Source: Lenisia limosa (Eukaryota > Breviatea). Taken from it: a stretch of 27,553 nucleotides of DNA. Each line of letters starts with the position of its first letter. Position 1 is the first letter of the stretch. The notes beneath the pieces were generated by a model. The model searched no databases and had not been told where the DNA came from. It worked only from the letters and a program-made list of their open reading frames with translations. This document shows positions 1 to 10,600 of this stretch, piece after piece. The position numbers and the translations under genes were made by a program. The stretch is from NCBI GenBank assembly GCA_001655205.1, contig LPNZ01006770.1:1-27553 (forward strand). Direction: 5' to 3'.

Positions 1-104
1 ACAGTCTACCGCCTTGGTCTACAGTCCTCTGTTAATCCATTTCCTCCATGAGTGGTGTTTTCCCTAGAGTATGACAGATTAGATGAACCATGCCTTGTCT
101 CACC

Positions 105-886
105 TCAACCTCTCGTTGTCGCATTAAACACAATGGGAGATATCCAACTCGTCCTCAAATTCCAAAGATGTAGTGTTGTTTTCTTTACTTTTTGATGGTT
201 TAGTGGCTTTGTCAGCTCAGAAACTCTTGATACGTACAGTTGGCTAAGGCGTATTGCCAACTCTTCTGTTTCACCAGGGAAATTCTTCGGGGTGAACTCC
301 AAAAACCATATACCATATAAAGCTCTCTTTGTGGAGCCTCATAGATCGTAAGGGAACTTTACTCTCTCATTTTCAGAAATCTATCAGCCCTGGCTAAATG
401 TGATGTTCTCTGTCTGCTCTGTGATTCGACTTCAGCACTTTCAGTTGCCAATGCACGAGCTCTGATGGATTTGTGCTTTTTGGAGGCAGGTTTGCTTTGA
501 AATCAAGGGGAAGAAGGGAGGATTTCGACTTTGATAGTGGCATTTGTCAACTTATCCAGTCTACTTTGTAACGCAGTTTAGATATATTCATGATACCAGT
601 CTTGGTTATATTCCATGGTGATCAGCAAGAAATACTGAAGTCCGTTGACTTATTGGATGAAACTGATCAACATAAATGGTACAGTTAGCTGAGAAACCTT
701 ACATTCAGTCTTTGGCCCACGGACCCGTATACGATCTCGTTTGCTGCTGTCAACGCCCAATTGAAGTCTTTTAACGCGCTACCCAGCTGGTATGTTTTAG
801 TTATATGATACCTTATATCCACTCGTATTTAATTGACGGATAAGTCTATGACTCGGGTGAACCCTCGTGTTATCTTCTTTCATCAT
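105..886 (-). CDS. Unrecognised multi-exon gene, tentative model
   Basis: I do not recognise this protein. A chain of exons reads with matching phase on the minus strand: 886-812 (starting ATG ATG), 786-703, 662-636, 600-565 and 528-439, then an exon ending at 363 and a last one from 324 to a TGA at 105-107. The introns are about 25-40 nt, GT-AG, and several carry a branch-like CTAAC or CTAAA. Readable segments include ALKDFNWALTAANEIVYG, PLDFKANLPPKSTNPSEL and RADRFLKMREALYGIWFLE. The product would be near 200 residues, mixed in composition, with no visible signal peptide or membrane segment. Two acceptors fit at exon 6 (20- or 29-nt intron). A shift near 180 would give an acidic tail (SLEFEDELDISHCV) instead of the modelled end, so the 3' end is the weakest part. 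Exon boundaries are inference; the open frames are seen directly. Confidence 0.4.
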
Positions 887-933
887 TTCGACTCAAAAGT
901 CGGTCATTTGACCATATCATATCACCAGTGGAT

Positions 934-1340
934 ATGAAACAACATATTAATAAGGTTAAAGAGATATTATTTGTGAACTTTCTCCCAGAGACTCCTCTTG
1001 GTTCTTGGTGGAGTATTATGGGAGGGTAAGATGAACCCGCCTACACAGCTCAGTTCTTTTATCGGCCAATTTTGGGAATAGTTCATCTGTTAATCATCCG
1101 AAGCTGAACTGCACTTTGCCAGAATCTTATCTCTTTTGCCTTCTTTTCTTTCTGACCCTTTTTCTCCTCTCTTCAAAACCCGATTCAATAATAATGCGAC
1201 TAATTGTAAAGTGCAAAAACAAATATTTTTCATCTTCATACTTTAGGTCAGTAGGGCTTCCTATTCAGCCCAAAATATTTTCAAACCCGGAAACAGCGGT
1301 TGCTAAATGGATTGAGAGCTGGTCAACATGGAGGCAATAA
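934..1340 (+). CDS. Possible small gene, coding strand unresolved
   Basis: On the plus strand an ATG at 934 opens a frame reading MKQHINKVKEILFV...PLGSWWSIMGG up to a good GTAAG donor at 1026. After a 57-nt intron ending AATAG, the frame continues through a hydrophobic stretch to ...KIFSNPETAVAKWIESW and a TAA at 1338-1340. The last 40 codons look coding (charged and aromatic residues, no stops). The minus strand over 960-1080 also has an open frame, so I cannot exclude that this belongs upstream of the minus-strand gene at 105-886, which starts only 48 bp away. No family is recognised. Treat it as a candidate only. Confidence 0.2.
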
Positions 1341-1655
1341 GTGCTAAGTGTTTTTTTTCTCTGTCTTTTTGTTTTTGTGTATTTTAGGGTCTCCTCGTTT
1401 CTTTGTTTTTCTGTTTTTTCTTCTTACTACAATAGGTACAATTAGAATACCATATTGCATGAGAAATAAAAAAACAAGGTTATATAATCTGTTTTGTGAA
1501 ATTATGATAGTATAGTACATCATATGTATATGTATCTAGGGCTTCCCTACGGTCCCAAAAAGACCTATCGAGGTTTTTTGAGAAATACAGTCCTTTTTGT
1601 CTTTAGCTACGAAGAAAAGTGCATTTATTCTCCACTTAGTTCAGGATAAAGATGA

Positions 1656-3172
1656 TTAATGGCCTTGACACCTCCACTTCAACTCAGGGGGAAAGGCTTT
1701 GACTGTAGTCGCCGCATACGATGAGCATTGACAAGCATACGCTTTGCTTCCTGAGTCAATGTTAAGACAGTAAAAAAAATAGTTTGTCACCTTTGAGAGA
1801 GAGAAGGCAATCTCGAAGTTTCTCAAATACAGGGTAGTTTATTCGAAGGAAATAATAGTCTGTGGTTGGACGCCAGTTGTAATTGTCAAACCTAAACTGT
1901 GAAATTATATCAGATGAAAAAAGAGAAAAGTCACCAATACAATAGAAAGGAGTATATATCACAGAGTATGTATGTAATATAATATAATATCATATCATAA
2001 CTACTATATGCACATAATACTATATACATTTTGTCAAAATTCCTGATTTACGGTATAAAATTAATCTCGTGGATCTGACTATCAACAATAGTTAAGGGAA
2101 CTTAAATGATTTTTTGAAAGATTTGTATGCTCAATTCTCTTTTCCAGATAAATATAGTATACAATAATATCATATATGCATATGTATACTAGTATATATC
2201 ATAAATATATACTTTTATGATATATATATATATACTATATTATATAGTATGTATGATAGACATTTGGCTTTTAGACATGTACTCCAATGGGGTATGGACA
2301 TATGCATATCTATATACATTATCATATACATTTGAAATTATACCCTGGCATACCATACATACCCAGTATAGCGTATATATTAAGACGACGCCCCTTAGAG
2401 CTCCGGGCAATTAATATTAATAAAGTGTTTATCATATACAAACGTATCATATAATAGATAGTGCCACGTCTTTCTAGAACCAAGCTTACATGACGATTTT
2501 TCTGTCGCACTTGAGGCAAAATAGCTTATCACAACACCTATATCGAGTATTAATCTGGGGATAATGAGGAGTACAACCAATAGTGGAAAACCCACATACA
2601 CATTATCACCCGGGCTTGCCAGTCCCAATTTCGAGCCTACTGGTCCTCCCAAAACTGCGGAGCATTTCCTAGTTCTGGCATGAGAATCCATCAAAAATAC
2701 ACAGTGTAGAAGAAAAAAAAAAGGGGGGGGGGCTGGTGGGGTAACATAGCAGACTTTGAAACACCTGCCTTTTTAGAAGAAGTCCTGGGTGGGTTTCTTT
2801 ACGGTGAGAAAAGAGTTTGTCATACTTCTGCTTTCGGGGTTGGAATTGAGAGGGGGACTCTTCAAGATCATCAAGGATTGCATTCACATCAAAGTCCTTG
2901 AAAGTTCAGGAGTGTGGGGCATTCAGCCAAATTAGCCATATCTTGAAGGTAGAATTTGAGACAAAATAACACCCTGCCAACATCTTCAGGTCTACTGTTT
3001 GAAGACCACGCTTGTGCTGGCTTTTGGGGAACCTAAAATCAATAATAAATGGCGGTGGCAGTGACAATACCTTTTGGAGGGGAGGCTTCAAATTTCTTTT
3101 AGGTTGTTTTAGGGAACCATAGTTACCTTCATCATCAAACTTTGACAAGAGGTCCTCCAAGTCCTCTTCCAT
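1656..3172 (-). CDS. CFAP418: CFAP418 (C8orf37) ciliary protein, complete
   Basis: This is the orthologue of human C8orf37/CFAP418, a small protein of the ciliary base whose loss causes retinal dystrophy and Bardet-Biedl-like disease in people. Seven exons join in phase (3172-3071, 3032-2982, 2896-2763, 2674-2600, 2537-2490, 1891-1791, 1750-1656) to give 201 residues; the human protein has 207. The N-terminus MEEDLEDLLSKF and a second acidic motif DFDVNAILDDLEE match the two short acidic helices of the family. The conserved C-terminal domain is clear: CCDKLFCLKCD, then DYYFLRINYPVFEKL, then AYACQCS, ending LKWRCQGH before TAA, against LRWVCGKH in human. The paired cysteines suggest metal binding, which is inference. 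Intron 5 (1892-2489) is about ten times longer than its neighbours. An A10-G10 tract at 2713-2732 lies in intron 3. The donor of exon 3 (CAGGT before GTTTC) is the least certain junction. Confidence 0.93.
1892..2489. repeat. AT-rich low-complexity intron of CFAP418
   Basis: This 598-nt intron is outsized in a gene whose other introns are 35-80 nt. Its middle (about 1975-2350) is built from short AT words such as atatcatat, atactatatta and tatgtata, with no open frame of note. Similar words fill the 327-nt intron of the CEP135 homologue at 11847-12173. It may be a decayed AT-rich repeat family or a microsatellite expansion; no terminal repeats or target-site duplications are visible. Confidence 0.55.
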
Positions 3173-4089
3173 ATTCCCGAAAAGCAGATTTAAACGGCAA
3201 CCTCCTCCTCCTCAGCACTCAGCAACCCAATAACACTTCCTTTTGAGTGCCTTTGACTTTCCTCTTTCTAGAGACTCAATCACCAATCAAGCAAAGAGAG
3301 GGGTTAGTTAGAGGAATGAAGAAGGGTGCACGCCTTGTGCAAACACGGGTGTAAGAGGATGAACTCAAATGAGCGACTGCCTTGACAAGTTGACAAGTGC
3401 CTGGACTGAGCGACTGAGCTTAATAACTGCTATGTTTGCTGCTTTTGCGCTTTTTGCGCTCTACTGTGATGCTGGGGGAGGGGGCATGGGGTAGTGATCG
3501 TTGGGGGGTGGAAGCCCAAGTTATTCACTATTTCGCAAAAATTTTAAGAAAAATATATCTGNNNNNNNNNNNNNNNNNNNNNNNNNNNNNNNNNNNNNTT
3601 CAGGGCACAAATCTTTTGATTTAAATTGGAGTCATTTTATGCTAAATTTGATAAGCCATCGAGAGTTCGAAGCCTCAGAATTTGAATTGTTGTGATTCTG
3701 GTGTTCAAAAGCTCTTGTAGAAATAAGTTCATCAAAAACGTGCAAGGCCGCTATCATAACTGTCCCCAAATGACAGACCTATGACGAAGCCTTGCTACAA
3801 CTATGAAATTTTAACATTTACTAAAACCGAACAGTTTAATTCTAATATATTACCACTGATACCATTAACGAGATGTCATAATTCTAGCCATTCCAATGTC
3901 ACCAAAGATCCCCCTCTAAGTAGGTTTGGGAAGATGAATGATTCAACAAAGTGATTATACCCCCCCAACTGTCCAGCCCACAGTTAATCTTCCCCAATGA
4001 AATAACTGAAAATATTGTACATTCCCTCAAATTAAATGTGAAGAATTACGTGGAAATCAGAAAACGTAAGAAACACCAAGGATACAAAA
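3173..4089. other. Intergenic region upstream of CFAP418
   Basis: No gene is supported here on either strand; open frames are short and poor in codon structure. The part next to the CFAP418 start (3180-3300) should hold its promoter. Around 3470-3520 there is a G-rich stretch on the plus strand (ggggga, ggggcatgggg, ggggggtgg). A 37-base sequence gap lies at 3562-3598. The region also includes the end region of the upstream minus-strand phosphoesterase gene. Confidence 0.5.
3562..3598. other. Assembly gap (37 N)
   Basis: A run of N within intergenic sequence. It touches no modelled gene. Confidence 0.99.
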
Positions 4090-7000
4090 TTATAGGGATT
4101 TGTCAGAAGCTTCACAATAAGACACCAGTGAACCTGCGGTGAGTGAAATACATATTATATACACAAGGAGAGGTGCACAGTTTCCTTCATATTCGCTGTC
4201 CATTGTCTAGTTTTACCATACATAGAAATATAACATATGATATTTGTAGTACCTATAATGGAGCATAAACTCACCTGCATTACCAACGGCAGGTTCAGGT
4301 TGCTCATCTTCAGGCTAAATGCCATAAGTGACAAAACATATTCAAATCATCTTATCCCATATCAGACGGAACAACCTAATGCTCAGATAAACTGTTGCGT
4401 ATGGTACCTTTCATAGAATTGAAGTTATCACCCCCCCCCCTTCCGACCGGAACAATGAACAACGAGTCACAGTCCAACTGTTCGTAGCTGAGGGTGGGAT
4501 AGTGGGGGTATTGAGCATGAGGCTACAATGGTAAAAACAAAAATTACCTCCTACCATTTTTTGGTCATAGTCGATAACATAATGATGGTAATCTTGCGGG
4601 CTTTTATCATTAAATATAAACACACGAGCTCCAACAGGAATTTTACCACTGTAGCTTCCAAAACTAAATTGTCAGAGGAGGAAAGTGCAGAACACGGGGA
4701 GAAAAAGTATGCTATGTATCAACATATTCTAAGCCTGGGGAAATTTTGCATGGTGGTTCTCAGTCCGAGACCCTGAAACCGGGTGTATCGTTCCCATGTA
4801 AGTCTAATAGTGAAGGTACCGGGTTGGATACATAAGTGTGAAGCTTGGTGAAAGAACCTTTCTCTTGTAAGGAACAAAGCCTACCCATAAATGGTACAAG
4901 AACATTCTTATTAACGACGGAGTAGAAATCATATTTCCGTAGCAAAAGATTAAGAAGAAAAAAACTTCTACAGTGAGACTCGAACCCTCCTCTAAGGTAT
5001 GATGACAAACCGATCCAGACAAAAAAAAGTTTCCAAAGGCTTAGAATATATCATATCATTTCACATATTCTCCCATAGAGTAGAAGTAAAAAACAATCCA
5101 CAAACCCCGATTTTCTGCCGTAAAACATTTTAATGTTCTTGAAAACAGTTGAGTAGTCATTACGATGGTCATGGCCAAACACCATTCCCAACATCCGATC
5201 ATCATGACGAAGTAAGTCGAATAACCCTGTCAGTATAAAAAATCCGCATAACAAACTGAACTCAGCAAAGAGAAACAAAAATAATCGCTAAGGTTGTTAT
5301 CATCATAGAATCATAAACACTAAACTAAAAAAGAAGACACCTCTTACCTGTGTTTATATAAGGGCAGTTGACTTCCTCTCTCCAACCAGTACCATTAACC
5401 ACCGTTGTATGCCAAGCTTTGTGCATTTCTGAATCGTAACACTTTGCAACAAACTCCATAATTTGTCCTGAATGTAGGAATAAAGCACCTACCTGGCAAT
5501 GGGATATGGAGTGCAACAAAGAGATTTGCGGCAATTTCGTCAGAAAGAAGTCGCTGTTGGAGTTCAGACGCAACCCATTCGACCTACCGGGTCAAATCGA
5601 GATGGAAAAGTGATTGAAACACCGAATCAACAAACCTGGTCTGGCATGACACACCCCCAGCTATGAACCCCGAGACAGTGGTAATCATTGGAATCTAATG
5701 CCTGTCCAAATTAGATCAATAGTAGTATTACACGACAACAGCAGGATATTATAACGGGGGGTGGGGGGTTAGTAAATCTCGATAATATATGCAAATCAAC
5801 ACTGGTACACCTGATACTTTTGAGAAAAGGGATTGCTATGTTCCGAAAAAGACTGAAAATCTACCGATATTTATTGATATAGTATTATAGTTAGTACTTA
5901 ATCTTAGTATTATGGGACTGAAGGGAAGCCCTCAACAGCAAATTTTGTTATTGTAAGAGATCAATCACTAATGCTGTATGGAGACAACAAACCAAAATAT
6001 CGAGAGGCTTAGCAGTTGGGTTGGTGTCTCTTGCATGAATACGAACAAAATAATTACTCACTCCAGAAATAGAATCTGGATCTAAAAAGTTCAAAAAAAG
6101 CGTTTGTTTTTAAACATCTTCTCCCCGCCTACTATCACCAGACACACTGAGTCTTTGTAACTTATCAAGATCCATTAACTCCGCTCGCGTCATGTCTCCC
6201 TAGTTATTAGATCAATAGGTCAGAATAGAAAAGAAAGCACATCTTTCCCAAACCTCTGTGTCATGATTGCCAAGTATAAACATCCAGGGAATTTCCCTTT
6301 CAATTAAAGGAGAGACCGCTTTCTACTTGATAAGTCTTGTATATCATCAACTTACCGCATATTGCTCAACTGTAAATCCTTCCATATCAGAATCCTCAAT
6401 ATAGCAATATCCTAAACAATAAGATCCAACAATACATTACCAGAAATGATGTCACCAGTGAACAAGACTAAATTTGGGCTTTCCCTGTCAAGCATATCTC
6501 CAATTGCCTAAGTAGATAAATACTTTTTCCTTGTCAAAGATACAAACTTCAACAGTGGACGCGTCCATTTCAGCGCTTCCTCCAAGGTGAGTGTCTAAGT
6601 AATCAGAGGGAAACAGAACTCAATCCGAGTTCCGCACGCTAAGAAACGTCCACAAAAACTCAACATCTGCTCCTCCACTCACCAGTAATCTGAAGAATCT
6701 TGAATTCTCCTTCGGAATCAAATGACAGGCGAAGAACATTTCGGGTCTGGGAAATGAAATGTGCACGTTCAATCGAAAAAACAACCATAAACCCTCCAAA
6801 CCGATTCTTTGAATGGGAAAACCAGTAAGAATGAGAAGAAGATACAAAAGAAGATGATGAACACAAGAATAATGATGATTGATCTTCTTGTCCGTGATAG
6901 AGGTCTTAGATTCAAAGGCCCAGGAGGCCTTTGAGGTTGTACAGGTGACTTGCTAAGGCGTAAGAAGCAATATCCATACAACAAAGAGCTTACTCAAAAG

Positions 7001-7172
7001 CATTGAATCTTGTTGCAACATATTCCCGCGCGTCTAATGCAAAATTTGAACAAGTAGGAGTAATTATTAAACGATTTCCGGTTCCAGTTTCAGTTAGAAC
7101 AATAGAACGGGGTCTCTCTGAAAGCTGGGCAAGTTCATGGCCACTTTGATGCTGGTCAGGAGAAACCTCCAT
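4090..7172 (-). CDS. Membrane-anchored calcineurin-like phosphoesterase, DCR2/PAP type
   Basis: This is a metallophosphoesterase of the yeast DCR2 and plant PAP-like group. Seventeen exons join in phase to 493 residues (ATG at 7172, TAA at 4090). The metal-site motifs are all present in order: D-x-H in QITDTHLGG (D132, H134), GD in NLVLFTGD (to D166), GNHD (206-209), the histidine of LFVALHIPLP (H309) and GHDH in MVFGHDHRND (371-374). The substrate is unknown; yeast DCR2 dephosphorylates proteins. A cytosolic-looking basic N-terminus (RPLSRTRRS) precedes a single hydrophobic segment at residues 85-107, predicting a type II anchor with the catalytic domain in the lumen or outside. After the catalytic core come KIPVGARVFIFNDKSP and a short acidic tail. 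Two introns are long (4664-5105 and 5702-5992); the one at 5468-5492 is 25 nt. The last two exons (33 and 44 nt) are the least certain. Confidence 0.92.
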
Positions 7173-7237
7173 GATTATGATGCGTCTTAAACCCTTGCCC
7201 AACGGGTTTACTTGCTAGAAGTCACCGGGCAAAGAAT

Positions 7238-7257
7238 CTTCTTCTTCTTCTTCTTCT
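7238..7257 (+). repeat. (CTT)n microsatellite
   Basis: About six and a half copies of the trinucleotide ctt, read directly, just upstream of the phosphoesterase start codon and close to the 7312-7453 gap. Confidence 0.9.
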
Positions 7258-7311
7258 CTGCCTTTGCTACCCTTACCACAATCTGCAAAAACAATGAAAA
7301 AAAACACTCCG

Positions 7312-7453
7312 NNNNNNNNNNNNNNNNNNNNNNNNNNNNNNNNNNNNNNNNNNNNNNNNNNNNNNNNNNNNNNNNNNNNNNNNNNNNNNNNNNNNNNNNN
7401 NNNNNNNNNNNNNNNNNNNNNNNNNNNNNNNNNNNNNNNNNNNNNNNNNNNNN
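7312..7453. other. Assembly gap (142 N)
   Basis: A run of N in the intergenic region between the phosphoesterase and CEP135-like genes. Confidence 0.99.
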
Positions 7454-7601
7454 TGTTTGAGTATTTCGTTTTTATTACGTTATTAATGTTAGTAGATATA
7501 CCGCTATACCTGCGTTATACCGTTTTAAGGTAAAAAAAAACTCCTTGCTAAAAGAACAAACACAGTTTGGCATAAAACCTGAAAAAAAATATATATATAA
7601 C

Positions 7602-10600
7602 TTAAGACGACCTAGTAACATTATCCCAAAGACCTAGGGCCACACGCTCCAACTCATGATGGCATCGTGACAGTTCTCGTCGAAGGTGGTCGATTTCACC
7701 TTGCGCCTGACAAATGATATTGAAATGCAATAATTCAGAAATTAGTTGTTTCCCTAGATTTCTAATTGCTCAAAAAATTTAACGAAAAAAAAACGAGAGA
7801 AAAAAAACACAGGAATCATTTTATTCAGGGAGTGGTGTAGAATGGGAATGTGTGGAAACAACCAAGATATCAACATTATGTGACAGTAATAGTAGTGGAA
7901 GAAAATGGGTTCAACCAAAAAAAAAAAAAGAAGCACTATTGGGCGAACTTTGGATTGAATTGTGAATAGTAGAGATTAAGGTTTACATTTAAACATAATC
8001 ANNNNNNNNNNNNNNNNNNNNNNNNNNNNNNNNNNNNNNNNNNNNNNNNNNNNNNNNNNNNNNNNNNNNNNNNNNNNNNNNNNNNNNNNNNNNNNNNNNN
8101 NNNNNNNNNNNNNAATTCCATTTCTTTCTAATGCCTCAAGCTGCTTATTCCTTGTTTGGTCAACAGCTAAGAGGCGCGCATGTTCCTCACTAAGCAAATA
8201 ATTTGAAAATTGACCTTTCACTTACCCCAAGCTTCGATAGGAGACAAGGATATCTTCCCTCTCAGCCTCGCTTGCTGCACGTGACGCAAAAATGGCTTGT
8301 CGGGTCACTTCAGCTTGTCTGATAGTTAGAACTGCAACAATAGTCCTACCTATGCATTTCCGCTTCACGAACCGCTGCAAGCTGCGTTGCTTCAATGATC
8401 TGGGTATTAACATTGAGGATCATTTGCCAACTTCTGACTCAAGCTGCTCGATTTTGATTCGCTGCTGCTGAAGGCTTCCTGAAATGGCGGCCTTTGAAGA
8501 GAGTCCTTGAGACACCTCACGCTCAAGTTCAAGGAGGCGAGTGGATTGGAAATTTTCTACAAAATAACAAACAGTATTGAACTACCTTTTTCTAAGGCAG
8601 TATTCAGTTTATCTTTAGTTGACTTCAATTCAGCCTTTAGTCTTCCCTGAGATAAGCGCAATTCAGACGCGTCAGCTTCAATAGCCAGTGCCTTGCTGGC
8701 AGCAGCCTCCATATTGTGCGCATGCATTGCGCGGCTTTCCTCCATGGAAACCAAACGGGAGTGTTCAGCCCTACAAGATCAGAACGTCGTGGATGACGGT
8801 CATACTTGAGGGAGTCGTATCGTTTCCTCAGTTCATCACGCTCGAGCTCCACAATCGATTGTTGAGCGAGGCTTTCATTGCGCTCCGCCTCCGCACGTCG
8901 CAGGGAGTCTTCCAAACCATTAAACCGAGTCTTGGTCGCCACAAGGTCTCGCGACATTGAATGAAAATCACTGAAGGAATCAATTGTAGGAGTATCTAAA
9001 CTAAACTTTGTTGTAATAAAAATTGGATTTGTAAAAATCCATACACCTCGCCAACTGGTCGGCGCTCCTCTTCGTCTGAATGCTTCTTTGAGATTCAGCC
9101 TCAAGAGATACAATTTTGAGTGATAAAGACGATTCTAAATTTTTAAGAAAGGAATGGGATAATGTGGTCATCCAATACACTTTCTATATCTAGTGTAATT
9201 TAAAAATGTAATTATATATGTAATTGGATGAACACCCTGAGGATACCAACCTTTTTCTTTGCTGTCACTGAGTCTGTCCTGTGTTGCTCTCAATTCTCCT
9301 CGAAGCCGCCCGGTGTCCACTCGAAGCTCCATTAACTCCTGTTCCAAGCCTACAACCTGAAAGGGTCAAGACCCAAAGAAATTAACCCGCACCTTTGAAG
9401 ATTCAGCGTCGAGAGACGATAGTTTAATCCGGTGCGATTCTTCAACAGCAAGTAACCTGGAATGCTCGGCTCTACAACAGTCAGACACCGTGGGTAGCCC
9501 ACCTCAGGTGATCGTAGCGCCTGCGCAAATCATCACGCTCTGTTTCGGCGGCAGCCTAAACTCATCACTACACATGCTGCACGTACCCTTGAAATGAATG
9601 CGCCTTGTCTATCATCATCACGTGCACGGTTGGCGTCATTCAGGGCTGCCAGTCGAGCCTGGGCCGCCGCAAGGTCACGTGATAATGCCGCCGAAGACCT
9701 TGAAAATGAAAGGAAGGAAAGGAACAAACATTTCCGCATTGGTGGCTCGGCGGATGGAGGCACGACCTTCTTCTGATACACGTTCCAGTTGTACCTTGAT
9801 GTCGCTAGCTGCAGAAATGTGGCTAAGAAATAAGACCTGAGTGGGTTCAAATAACCTACGAATCGCATTCAGCGGTTTTACTGTCAATTTGAATTTGAAG
9901 TGTTTCGTTCTGACAAATATTAGTTTTGATAAGGGCATTGTTTGAAGAGGACAGTCCATAAAGCCTGCACACCCTCGCCCGGGCCTCCTCCAAGCGGGCG
10001 GTTTGTGAATCAAGTCGCCGTCTCAGATCGTCGCGCTCAGTCTCTGCCTGGACCTGGGCAGTAAAGGCGTTTTTTAACAGAGGATCAATAACGACAACGT
10101 AGCCTGAGCCGACTTGATGAATGTAAGCACCCTGTCTATCCTCGTCGCGAGTGCGATTAGCGTCAGTCAAAACGTTAAGCCTGGACTCTGTTGAAGCAAG
10201 GTCGCGTGACAATGTTGCCGACGCTTCTTGAGCAGCAACTTGAGAGAGCTCGGCTGCAACTCTAGCCTCGTCTGCTCGAGACAGCATTGTTTGCATTTCC
10301 GTCATTCGGGACGAAAGGCTACAACAAGTCAGCACGAAACTCCATCCATATTGAAGTAAGTCACCACAACCCACTCTATGACTTCAGAACATTTCACTGC
10401 AAGGGAGCCCTCAAGTGTGACTTGCTATAAAAAATAAATTCATTGGACTCTCAAGAACCAACCCTAGCCCGGGCCTCCTCCAAGCGGGCGGCTTGTGAAT
10501 CAAGTCGCCGTCTCAGATCGTCGCGCTCAGTCTCTGCCTGGACCTGCGAATATATTTGTGAAAAGAAAATAATTAAATTGATGTTACACTAATTTATAAG

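Larger units (their letters stand above)
7173..7601. other. Intergenic region with sequence gap
   Basis: This separates the start of the phosphoesterase gene from the stop of the CEP135 homologue, both on the minus strand. It holds a CTT microsatellite, a 142-base N gap (7312-7453) and AT-rich sequence. No gene is visible, but a third of the stretch is unread. The promoter of the phosphoesterase should lie here. Confidence 0.6.

Noticed and set aside
400-620. Minus-strand frame with in-frame TAA and TGA, suggesting reassigned stop codons
   Set aside because: Short GT-AG introns explain the stops. CFAP418 and CEP135 end in TAA, ATG7 and the Kelch gene in TAG and the large orphan in TGA, so the standard code holds.
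2713-2732. A10-G10 tract as a regulatory G-quadruplex
   Set aside because: It lies in the polypyrimidine region of a CFAP418 intron when read on the coding strand, so the C and T run fits an acceptor tract better.
4960-5005. tRNA gene on the minus strand
   Set aside because: Only a T-arm-like piece and a T run are visible; no acceptor stem, D-arm or proper anticodon arm could be paired. Listed as a low-interest finding instead.
6508-6547. A 16-nt intron (GTATTTATCTACTTAG) in the phosphoesterase
   Set aside because: A 40-nt intron starting at GTTTGT fits the same phase and gives a better match to the family (DASTVEAIGDMLDRESPNL).
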